Assembly (NCBI GenBank): GCA_933228675.1
Contig: OW121740.1
Location: forward strand, 32,946,632 to 33,010,631
Reading direction: 5' to 3'
Length of the DNA stretch: 64,000 nucleotides
Source of the DNA: Stomorhina lunata
Lineage: Eukaryota; Arthropoda; Insecta; Diptera; Rhiniidae
Positions 22,219 to 32,897 of the stretch are shown here, one piece after another (the first letter of the stretch is position 1; each line of letters starts with the position of its first letter). The position numbers and the translations under genes are program-made. Under the pieces are notes generated by a model. It had not been told where the DNA came from and did not search any database. It was given only the letters and a program-made list of their open reading frames with translations.

Positions 22219-23100
22219 ACTTTAAAACCATTACGTTTTTCTTTATTGTTTTCCATTCAAACTTATATAAATGTAAATGTATAGATTCTAAATTAAAAAA
22301 AAATAACTCTAAAAAAATGTTAGTTAAAAAATATCGCTTATTTGCTATAACAATGTCATAATTACAAAATAAGAACATTTTTCACATAATACTACAAGAG
22401 CTTTATTTGAATCTTTGATTCTCTGGTTAGAAAATTTAAAAACTCAATATATTTTCAAAATAAAGTAAGTTATTTTATACCGAATAGAATTTAATTTAAA
22501 ACTTTAATTTTTTCAAAGAACCGATATCAATATGACATATTTTATTCAGAATTTATCTATAACTAATATATCATAATTCAGTCAAATTGACTGACAATCC
22601 GCTGAGTTAACCAAAATATACTATTACGATCCTGTGCATCTTGTAGATAAAGTTTACAACGATACTGATACGTCACTACAACCATCATAAGAAATAACAG
22701 CAGTTGTAGTACGTTTAAGACCCGGTAATTCTGCAGTTCCTGAAATGAAATGCTACCAGAAATATTGAAAATAATGTAACTTTATCTAGAAGGTCGGTAA
22801 AGCCTTTTATCACAAAATTCCGAGAAGACGAAAAATCCCAAATGATCTCAAAGATAGTTTTATCATGTAAATAACGAAAAAGGAAAATGTGGAAGATTGT
22901 ATCATATCAAATACTCCTAAACATGGTCAACTATAATAGTAGCCCTTGTTTTTCATATCCGCATTGCGATCATTCGTTTAAAGTAGTGTTCTCCAAACTC
23001 ATTCCTATATATACTGTGATTGTGTAAGTTTTTTCTTATCTATCTGTGAACACTTTGGAGTGAAAATAAAAACCTGACTTCACCACTAAGGTCAAAGGTC
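22219..23100. other. Intergenic DNA, nothing recognised
   Basis: AT-rich sequence after the gene's presumed cleavage site. No coding, RNA or repeat feature that I could support. Confidence 0.5.
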
Positions 23101-23752
23101 TTCTTTTTCCTGTATAAAGAAAAATATTTGCAATATTTTGCCATCATACAAACATTTTCTCAAAATTTATATATTAAAGCTATTTCCGTCATTTGGACTT
23201 ATATGAGAGCTTGGGTCAAATGTGGACCGATTATCTCGAAATTTGGCAAACTGATTACAGTTGTTACAAAAAAAAATCCCATTATCTTCAGATTTACGAG
23301 CGCTTTAGTGATTTTTGTCTCATTTGACAGAAGAGTTTGTATGGGAGCTTTGGTCAAATGTGGACTAATTTCAAAGAAAGTTAGTACAGTGATTTTGGTT
23401 TACATAAGCAGTATTTTGATATTCGTGGCCAAGATATCAATTCCGGGAAGTGGGACCTGTGTGAGGTGCCATAAATGTATTACCGATTTTGACGACTTTC
23501 AGTAGCCATAGTTACACACTTAAAAAATATGATCTGTGCCAAATTTCATCAAATTATCTTTAGAATTGCGACCTGTGCTTTGATAATATGGTTAACATGG
23601 TAGTCTAGCCAGCCGTCCAGATCGACACCGAAAGTGATTCTAAGCCTATTAATATACTAAAAGGTGGATCTAAGACAAATATTTCTATGAGTTACATATA
23701 TCAGCACAAACTTATAATACCCTTTCCACCTATGGTGGTGAAGGGTATAATA
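23100..23752 (+). mobile_element. Hairpin-ended dispersed repeat, short copy
   Basis: It ends in the family hairpin: ACAAACTTATAATACCC, then ACCTATGGTGGTGAAGGGTA at 23716-23748. Internal motifs shared with the minus-strand copies at 48419-49030 and 33850-34155 include GAGCTTGGGTCAAATGTGGA and ATTCCGGGAAGTGGGA (the latter also at 32590). The typical left-hand hairpin is missing, so the left boundary is uncertain. The frame of 125 residues inside is repeat-derived. Confidence 0.55.
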
Positions 23753-23792
23753 ACAAAGCTGCGGGTGCCTAAGATTTGTCAGCTGAGCTTTT

Positions 23793-23925
23793 TTGATCGG
23801 AGGTGATGAGTTGATAGTGACTGCAGCCGTTTTAAATATCGGGATGGAATCAAATCAAATGGGTCTAGTTGTTAATAAATCGCGTGCAATTCTAAAATAT
23901 ACACGGCCTTTGACCTTAACATGTT
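23793..23925 (+). pseudogene. LINE reverse transcriptase scrap
   Basis: A short open stretch, including VTAAVLNIGMESNQMGLVVN followed by KSRAILKYT, resembles the part just after the catalytic F/YADD box of arthropod non-LTR reverse transcriptases (a helix, then KMGL-VN-SKTKY). This is the same family as the minus-strand copy at 43.4-45.0 kb. Only about 40 residues are recognisable. Confidence 0.45.
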
Positions 23926-24159
23926 ATGTTATAAAGGCTAATCAAGTAAGTAACCCAGTAAAACTTTTCATTACCAAATAATTGAACACGAACTACATAC
24001 TCATTCGCTGTTTAAGTCATTACATTAACATGGGGATGTACTTACCAATTGCAGAAAAGTAATGACTTGTGTAAGCAATTTCAAAGCAACAACAACAACA
24101 GCAACAACTTTTTTGTTGTTGTTTTATTAAAAACATATATTTTTAAACGAAATACAAAA

Positions 24160-25130
24160 TTTTTTTTATGATCCCATGGGGGCTCGAACCCAGACTGAGC
24201 TACTTCATATGTTGAAAACTTAGCAGCTTATAATTAATATAAACAATTTTTATTTTTAGATCCAAAATCATGTGAAAATAACTTTGTTTTTCCCTGCTAT
24301 TTTTGCTTTGTTGTAATTTTTGGAAAAATATTTTTATACGATTTTTTGTAATTATTTTAAAACTTAAACAATTTAAATCTTCTTTTTTGTATAAGTTTTT
24401 ACATAAGATTGACTCTTACTCACTTAAATGTTACAACCTGTTAAGGTCAAAGTCCGAGCATATTTTAGAATTCCATGGATTTCGATCTTGTGCGAATATT
24501 CTTCAATTTTATAGGCCAAGCTTTGAAAAATGTTCCTCTACTTGGTCTTTCTATCGAAGTTTCGGACATCCTCCTCTAACATTTCAATTCTAATTTTATC
24601 CTCTTCATTGTATTTTTTTTCAAGAGGTGGTTACTAGCCCGTAATCCTAACCCATTTTTATCGATCTTATAGGACAACTCTCGGAGCATGTTAACTCACA
24701 ATATTAATGGGTGTTAAACTAGCTCCCCGGGTGATACCATGAGGAGGTGTGCGTCCACAGTTGAGATGAAGGATGACCCAGATAAGTTGGGCTTACCAAG
24801 TTAAGACCAATTAGAATCGCGTTTGGTATTCAACATCCCTTACATAATCAAAATTGACTCATGATGGTATTTTTTCATTAACGTGAGTTAGTTTTAAAAA
24901 TTTTTTTACAGAAGATAATATTTAAGTTCTTAAAATTCAAAAATCATTTAAAAAGACTCTTTTAATAAAAAAAACTAAAAAAAATTGTTGCCCTTGGTGG
25001 GATTTGAACCAGGGCCATTCAGTTTAAATTACCATCTTAATTACAAATAAGTACTTCTGTAATAACTTATTATTTATTCGGATGGTATGTTGTAGTCGTT
25101 ACAAGGTAACCAGTTATCAGAGTACTTGCT
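24160..25130. other. Dispersed repeats and two tRNA-like B boxes
   Basis: On the minus strand, GGGTTCGAGCCCC near 24188 and GGTTCAAATCC near 25003 fit the B-box/T-loop consensus; neither has a convincing cloverleaf around it. Positions about 24430-24850 are a dispersed repeat also seen around 3048, 26365, 42240 and 45300, with the common tail TTACCAAGTTAAGACCAAT (also at 6985). No gene supported. Confidence 0.4.
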
Positions 25131-27838
25131 ATTACCAAAGTTTTGCTGGGAAGTTATATAAAATTTAGAAAATTTTGTCTGAATGCGTTCAAATGGACAA
25201 TGTAGGCGGTACATTTCTCTCCATCAAATACGTCTTCTGTTAACATATTTATCCAGTCAGAAATAAGTCACTGAACACAATTATCTGATTCAAAAGATGA
25301 TCTTTATTCAGCTTTTTCATCGCTTGTTCACCACAAGATGTTTTGGATTTTCGTTTAGCTTTAATTCTCGTGCCAGCTGAATTTGGAAAGTTTCCAAAAC
25401 TAAAACGTTTCTCAAAATTTTTCTGTATCAGAGTATCAGAGGCTTAATTGCTGCGAACTGCACCAATGCTATGATTCGGTCTCATAAACAACACTGGGTA
25501 CAGCTGATTTTATTCTACCCTAAAGGTATGCGGTTAGTATTTGAGTAACTACTTCGAATTTGGTGTGAAATTTAAACACATGATTCCAAATAGCCCCAAA
25601 ATCGTCCAAAATTGGGTCGATAAAAAAATTGTGTTGCACCATAAATTTCATTATTTGCAAGCTTTGTTCGTAAATCAAAACAACCTTTCGAAATTCTAAA
25701 CATATTATGGGGATCCCAAAATATCTCGATTAACACGTTCCTAATACCAACGTTAAAGCCGCATCCTTATATATATATAGTTGTGCGACATGGAATATTT
25801 CGAGCGATAAGTAGTCTATAGGCATTTATCAATCAGTGAGTCAGACGCATACTCATATTTTTCTGGCCAGTCGATTGCGCATTGCCCAAGAGGTCAAATG
25901 AGAAATGCCCTTGTAAATATACTTTGGGGAGGCACTTATTGATAAAAACCACCAAGCTTTCGACTTTTATCCCCAAGGTTCCAAGAGGTCAAACAGAGAA
26001 CGATTTGAGTTTCTTCAAACGAGATGAGTGATGACTACATAGAATCTCTCTAGGAAAAGCTTCGCCATTGGTTGATTTAGTTTATTTATACTCGTGTCCA
26101 CAATGAACCCGTTCCGGTACATTTGAGTTGAAATATAAACCACGATCCATAAAAAATGTTATGTAGTTCCGAGTACAAAAGAACTAGATGTATGACTGAT
26201 ACACGAGTTTCTCATAATACAAAAAATATTATGAAGCTAATTTCTATATGTGAGAAGGATTATCATCCATGATGAAAAAGTGACGAAAAATTGATCACTT
26301 ACGTCAATATCAAGAGAAAGCGTATTCGAATGACAATAAGCCAGAGCAAACGGTGTCAAAAGCAGGATTAAAGGTCAAAGACCGAGCATATCTCCAATTG
26401 CGTAGGCCAAGCCTTGAAAGATTTTCCTCTAGTTGGTCTTTCTTTCGAAGTTTCGGATGTCCTCTTTTAACATTATGGGAGAACGCGCGGCACATGTTAC
26501 CAGGATTGAACCACGAGGAGGTCAGTGTCTATAGTTAAGATGAAGTCAGGATTTCCTGCCAGAAAAGTTTTGCTGAAGGTTTAATCCGAATACGAATATT
26601 ATACTCGAACTAATTCTCTTTCGCTAAGATCTTCAATCAATCATCTATTCTAAATAATAAGACCCTCAGAATAAAGCTTTTGAACAAATAAAAACGCCCT
26701 ACTTTGGAGTTATCTTAAACGAGGAAACCTCAAATCGATCGAAATGTATGTTCTTTCAGGAACATTTGTGTAGCAAACTTTTAGGTGATCTAAATTATAT
26801 ATAACATATGAGGTTCACTTCATTGTAACTTATTTGTCAAAAATTCCATGATAATAATAATTTCATTTAAACGAAATATTTTGACAGAAAAACAGATATG
26901 CTTAGGTATCAATTTTTGTTAAACTTTTTGCAAAATAAATTATTTTGAAAATCCCTAAGGTATGTTACACAATATTTGCTTAAAAGTCTGAGTTATCGAT
27001 CGGTATCGAATGCGGCGATTTGACAGCAGGTCTGCTATAGGTATAACGGTTATATGAACTTTAATTAAAAATTTCACAAAGTTGTAAAAGAAAATGGCTT
27101 AAACTTTACTTAGATCTCATTATTCTATATAATTTCAATCCTTCGTTTCAAATTTTCAAAATTTTGGATTATGAAAACCGTAGGGAGTTAGAGAAAAAAA
27201 TTGATATGTGAACAAAGGAGCGAAAGGATTAATGTTCAAAAACTTTTAAAGATTTTTTTGAAACAAATTTTTTTGACTTATATCATTATTACAGCAAATG
27301 AGCAATATCTAAAACAATCCCAAAAACATAAAAAAATACTGTAAATAAATTGATAAGATTTTTAAAATAGTTAGTAAATATTTATTTATTTGTATTTAGG
27401 TTAAAATATTGAAAAAATTTAAATAATTGGTTCAATTTAAATAACAAAACTTTGCAAATTGTATACGAGTTTATTAGAAAAATAATATTATAATATTTAA
27501 ATTGTTTTTGTTACAAATAACAAATAAAACGAAATTTATACATTTATTAAATAAACAAATTATTCAGATTCCATTTTTTTAGGTTCAGTTTTTTTGTATT
27601 ATTATTGTTTTATTTTAATGTTATTTGCATATTTATTCTTTACTTTGTTCTAGTTTTATCTAATAATTTATTTCAATTAACTAAAATCTAAATTGTTTTA
27701 TTAATAGCTACAGAATATACATAAATTAATTTTTTTTTTGTTAAATAAATTACTTAAAATTAAACTATTTAAATTATTTGTTTTCAAGTGTTTTGTTATA
27801 GGTTTTTATAATACTTTTTTTTGGTATTAAGGTAAGTA
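25131..27838. other. Intergenic AT-rich DNA with repeat scraps
   Basis: Repeat scraps at about 26365-26540 (family of 3048 and 24430) and 26740-27020 (family of 20740). From 27300 to 27838 the base composition is extremely AT-rich. No coding region supported; short frames lack any recognisable motif. Confidence 0.45.
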
Positions 27839-28603
27839 TTAACCCTTATACACTCCTTGGGTCAATTTGACCCAATTTTGTTTTTCAAACGCAAAATTAT
27901 CTCATTAAATAATTAGATATGAATGTGAAACTTTAATTTATCCATTGTAGGGACGAGTATTATGTTTTTAAAACAAAGTAATAATATTAAAATTTTTCCT
28001 TCCCCCTCCACTTTTCAAAACACGATTTACACACATATAGTACCCTTTGGGTCAATATGACCCAACAAGCGATATTTCAAGCTTAATTCCATTTTATAAT
28101 TTTTTTTCCTATTAAACATAATTGAATCGAGTTCACCTTCATTCAGAAGCATCTATCAATAATTTGTTCAGTGAAATAATCAATAAAATCGCTTTCATTC
28201 AATGTTTTTCCATTCATGGCCTGTTTACATATTACGTAACGCTATTTTCGCAATTTTTTGTTTTCATATTATACAACTATAGCATCACATGTTCCAAACA
28301 AAAATAAATAAGTTTTCCTCTTAAGATTTCTTCATCTTTCAGCCGACGTAAGAGATCATGAACAAAAAAACAACTAAAATACTACATAATTACATCTAAA
28401 CTTGACCAACTTGTTCCTAATTACATATGTAAGCGCGAGACTAAACGATGGCCAGTTGCATTATTTTCAAACATGATAGATGCATCAGCGTATAGATCTT
28501 GTGGACTTAAATGAATCCTGGCTTGAGTTTTAATAAAAACTTCAGAAGCAGGCTTTATCTAGCAGAACTTGCAGATCAATGAGCTAACAAATGGGCATAT
28601 TTT

Positions 28604-29760
28604 GTGAAGAATATTTCCAAGGCATTTGATATAGTTTGGCATGAAGAACTTCTATCAAAACTTATTGCCTTTGACGTTGGTAATAACTTCTCAAGGTTTA
28701 TATCAAGCTTCCTCAGAGATCGCTCTATACGAGTTGTTATAGATGGGTTCTCTTCAAACGAGTTCAAGATATTTGTTATCTTTATAAATGACCTTCAACA
28801 TCAAATTTCCAATCCCATATACTCTTTTGCAGATGATAGTAATATTTGCCATTCATATTCATTCAATCATAGGCCAAGCGTTCTTGAGGTTGGCGCTATG
28901 AGACAAAACATGAATTAATCATTAAACCGATATTTAGAAACAATTTCAGAATGGGGTCATGCGAATGGATGTTGTATGCTAACGCATAAGCGCGTGGCAA
29001 ACAATGTTTCTTCATCTGTTGTTGTTGTTGTAACTGCGATATTATTGGCAATATCGTAGAAGTGACAGTCCTTGGTCGGAATCCTAAGAATTCCGAGTCG
29101 TTCCGGTACGAAGAACCGACTGCAGTGGGAACGTTCTTTATCTGTATTAATGGGTGGTGTACATATTGAGGAATCAGATGCTCTTGATGTTCTGGGCAAG
29201 TGATGTCCGTACGACAAAATACATCTTTCAAGTGCCGAAAGAAGCATTCAAGTGCCTCAGTTTTCTAAAACGGTGCAAGAGATTCTTAACTTCATCTGAT
29301 CTGCTTATTATTTACACCACCTCATGTATGGGCTGGAGCTTCAAAGTCTATTTTGGAGCTTCTCGACCGTGTGCAAGATATGGCGAAAGTGCTCATAGGG
29401 ACTCTATTGATTTACAGGAGTACCATCGTAATTTGAGTTGTGTCACACTGTCCTATTGTTTATACTTTGGAATATGCTCTAACGAAATCAGAGAACTCGT
29501 TCTCGAAGCTTGGACTTTTTTTGCGCAATACACGTCATTCTTTTAGAGCTCATTCCTTTGCGATCGATTGGACGGTAGACCGTACGAACACGCTACATTA
29601 AATTCGCCCTTCAACAATATATGTAGTTCGTATGTGGAATTCACTCCCCGCAGAAGTTTTCACTACCAGTTGCAATATAGGTATAAACACGACTCCATGT
29701 ATCCTCCCTCCCATATTCTATTTTCTTACTTCCAACATAATGTATTGCATAAGTAGGGGT
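28604..29760 (+). pseudogene. Non-LTR retrotransposon reverse transcriptase, decayed
   Basis: The frame 28604-28918 encodes a reverse transcriptase core: ISKAFDIVWHEELLSKL, then FLRDRSIRVVIDGFSSNEF, and the catalytic box SFADDSN (FADD at 28826-28837). The expected PQGS-type motif between the last two is deleted. Sequence after 28918 still reads ETISEWGHAN in another frame. The copy is then broken by a repeat insertion at about 28990-29130. It resumes with KEAFKCLSFLKRCKRFLTSS (from about 29230) and later C-terminal pieces including MWNSLPAEVF (29632). Several frameshifts make it non-functional. The layout matches Jockey-group elements; clade assignment is tentative. It lies inside the TTAA-flanked element. 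Confidence 0.75.
28990..29130 (-). repeat. Dispersed repeat interrupting the LINE copy
   Basis: On the minus strand, this contains GGTTCTTCGTACCGGAACGA, then TCCGACCAAGGACTG and a CAA run, matching plus-strand 7310-7430. It separates two LINE segments that should be adjacent, so it was inserted later or marks a rearrangement. Confidence 0.55.
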
Positions 29761-29897
29761 CATCCCCTGAGTGCTGGTCCTAAATTAAACAAAAATCCTA
29801 TGTTAAATATGAAATTTTTTTAATATTTCATTGTTGGGTCATATTGACCCAAAGGGTAATATAAAGGGCACAAATCCAAGGAAAGTAGAAGGGTTAA

Positions 29898-31588
29898 CAA
29901 GTAAGAGTGTTATATTCGCCTCTGCCGAATCTTATATACCCACCATTAAGTTGTGTTAAGTTTAGAAACATATCACATGTATCTACAAGGATGCAGCTAA
30001 TTCAAAATCTGGACCAAAACTAAAAAAATCGCTAAGCTAATTGGTATTGTTGGTAAAACCTTTAGACTAAATTCGGTTGCCGTAGCTTTATAGTTCAACA
30101 TTTAAAAATATTTTAGTGGTTTCCCCAGTATTTACTTTGATCAAAATTCGGTCTCATAACCGGGTATAGTTTTACATTAATAAGTTGTTAAATACTTTTC
30201 GTTGTGCTTAATAAGTAGTTAGGCTAAACACGTTAATAGTAATACGGCAGGTCCATATATCTCGCTAGGAGTTCCTAATGCATTCATCATATATAAAGTC
30301 TGGGCTGAACATTGATTGATGCCTATCTAATTTCACAGGTGCAATCTTAATATTATGAATAAACCTCCAAATCTTGACCGATTGTAACAAAATTTTACAA
30401 ACTGGCTGGTATATACATTCTTGCTTATTCTTGCAAAATTTAGTGGCCATAGCTATCATAGTTTCTAATTTAATAGCTTTTAACTGGCCTTTGCTAAAAT
30501 GTTTGGTTTCCGTGAGTGTTTTTTATATGAAAGCTACAGTCAAATATGGACTGATTCCTATAAAATTTGATAAACTTAATTTAATCGTCATAACTATTAC
30601 AATTGTATTCAATTTATCAATTTATCATCCATTTTCAACATACATCTTTTTCAAGACATCCAAAATACTTTTGTAAAATTTTGTCCCTCTAGCTCTTTTC
30701 GTTAAGGCGCTATCGTGCTTTTTCTGACGGACAGACGGACATAAACAACCTTTTCTTTATGTATTTTTGTGCTTACATAAGTTTTTCATATGGGAGCTAC
30801 GGTGAAATGGTGACCGATTGTGACAAAATTTTGCACACTGGCTGACATTGACATAAGACTTCCTTAAGTCTTACTAGCTTTTGTAGTTAAGGAGCTATCA
30901 TGATTTTATCTGACGGACAGACGGACATAAATCCCCTTTTCTTTTTGAATTTTTGTGTTTTCGTAAGTTTTTTATAAGGGAGCTAGGTCAAATGGTGACC
31001 GATTGCGACAAAATTTTGCACACTGACTGGCATTGACATAAGACTTTCTTGTGCTAAATTCAGTGGTTATTTCTGTTATACTTTTAGATTTATTGGCATT
31101 TAAGTGTATTTTAGGTGAAATTTTTGCTGTTTTCGTAAGTTTTTTGTATGCGAGCTATGGCTAAATGTGAACCGATTTTGATGAAATTTTACACGCTGTC
31201 TAGGGCTAATGATAAACTTCTATATACCAAATTTTATCATCAAAGCTGCCATAATTTGTCATTTATTAACAAATAAGCGATTAGCCTAGACGAGGTTATA
31301 CGGGAGCTATGGTCAAATGTGAACCGATTTTGCCTTATTTCAATACCAAAGTTTTCTCAGAGATGAAGAATATTTGTACTAAGTTTCGGTGAGCTAGCTC
31401 CTTTCGTTTAGGCGTTATCGTGATTTTAACAGCCAGACAGACAGACGGACATCGCTCAATCGTATTAGAATTTCATAAGGATTTAGAATATATATCGTTT
31501 TTGGTTTTTGAGCCAATATTAAGGAAATTACAAATGGAATGACAATCTCAATATACCCCCCATGCTTTTTGATGGTGGGTATAAAAAA
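29898..31588 (+). mobile_element. Hairpin-ended dispersed repeat, copy 2
   Basis: It begins with CAAGTAAGAGTGTTATATTC and a slightly damaged palindrome (CGCC-TCT-GCCGAAT), then ATACCCACCAT, immediately beside the TTAA of the piggyBac-like element. It ends in a hairpin made of TATACCCCCCAT and GATGGTGGGTATA (about 31555-31583). Inside, motifs around GGGAGCTATGGTCAAATG and GACCGATTGCGACAAAATTT repeat in degenerate tandem form. A short CAGA run precedes the conserved end. Confidence 0.7.
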
Positions 31589-32897
31589 GGGGATGTTATA
31601 TATACAAGAACTATACCCAAATGTTGAACGATTGTCATAAAATTTAATAAACTGGCTGGTATAAATATAAAGTTTAAAGTAATTTATTTAAAGTAATTTT
31701 ATTCAATTTATCACCATAAATGTGATTCCCGGGGCAGTGTTATATGGGAGCTCTAACTAAATGTGAACCGATTTTACCCATTTTCAGCACACAATTTTAA
31801 TAATAATTTTATAACATATCGAAAATGCTTTTGCAAAACTTTGTCTCTCTAGCTATTGTAGTTAAGGAGCTATCGCGCTTTTCTCTGACGGAAAGACAAA
31901 CATAAACCGTCTTTTCTATTTGTATTTTTGTGTTTCCGTAAGTTTTTATATGGGAGTTATGGTCAAATAGTAACCGATTGTAACAAAATTTTGCGCACTG
32001 GCTGGTATTCACATAAAACTTGCGTTTGTTTTGCTGTAGCCCTTATTGTTAAGGCAAAAACCCCCTGTTCTTTTTGTATTTTTGTGTTTCCGTAAGTTTT
32101 TTATATGGGAGCTATGTTCAAATGGTGACCGATTGCGACAAAATTTTGCACACTGGTTGGCATTGACATAAGACCTCCACGTACTAAATTTAGTGGTTAT
32201 ATATGTTATTGTTTTAGATTTATTGGCATTCAAGTGTATTTTAGGTGAAATTTTGGCTGTTTCCGTTAGTTTTTTGTATGGGAGCTATGTCTAAATGTGA
32301 AGTGATTTTGATGAAATTTTATATGCTGCCTAAGGCTTATGCAGTACTTCTATATACCAAATTTTATTATCATAGCTATTATAGTTTGTTATCTGTTAGC
32401 AAATAAGCGATTAGCGGAGGCGAGGTTATACGGGAGCTATGGTCAAATGTTAACTGATTTTTCCCAATTTCAATACCAAAATTTTTCATAGATGAAGAAT
32501 GTTTCTACTAAGTTGCAATGAGCCAGCTCCTTTCGTGTAGGCGTTATCGTGATTTCAACAGACAGACAGACAGACGTGGCCAATATATCAATTCCGGGAA
32601 GTGGGAGGTACCATAAATAATGAACCGATTTTGACGAATTTCAATAGTCATGGTCCCACTATCAAAAAAATGATCTGTGCAACATTTCATCAAATTATTT
32701 TCAAAAATTGCGACCTGTACTTGGATTACATGGTTTACATTTGGGTCCAACCAGACGGACTGACATCGCTAAATCGACTCAGAAAGTGATTCTGAGCCTA
32801 TTATACTAAAGATGGCTCTAAGGCAAATATATCTTTGCGTTACATACATCAGCACAAACTTATTATACCCTTTCCACCTATGGTGGTGAAGAGTATA
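31589..32897 (+). mobile_element. Hairpin-ended dispersed repeat, copy 3
   Basis: Contiguous with the previous copy and lacking its own left hairpin. It shares the internal motifs (GGGAGCTATGTTCAAATGG and relatives, CCATAAATAATGAACCGATT) and ends in TTATACCC and ATGGTGGTGAAGAGTATAA (32863-32896), like the short copy at 23.1-23.75 kb. It may be a fusion of two subfamilies. Confidence 0.55.

Larger units (their letters stand above)
27843..29893. mobile_element. piggyBac-like TTAA-flanked element, non-autonomous
   Basis: TTAA occurs exactly at both edges (27839-27842 and 29894-29897). The left terminus reads CCCTTATACACTCCTTGG; the complement of the right terminus reads CCCTTCTACTTTCCTTGG. Sub-terminal 19-base palindromes follow: TTGGGTCAATTTGACCCAA at 27857-27875, and TTGGGTCAATATGACCCAA at 28047-28065, the latter returning as an inverted copy at 29834-29852. 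TTAA targets, CCC-starting termini and separate internal repeats are the known signature of the piggyBac superfamily. No piggyBac transposase is visible. The interior is instead a decayed LINE plus another repeat, so it would depend on a transposase made elsewhere. Confidence 0.7.

Noticed and set aside
24990..25070. A tRNA gene on the minus strand
   Set aside because: The B-box-like sequence is good, but no acceptor or anticodon stem pairs and no A box is present.
28122..28307. A 61-residue plus-strand protein inside the TTAA element
   Set aside because: No similarity to a piggyBac transposase or other family; short and AT-driven.
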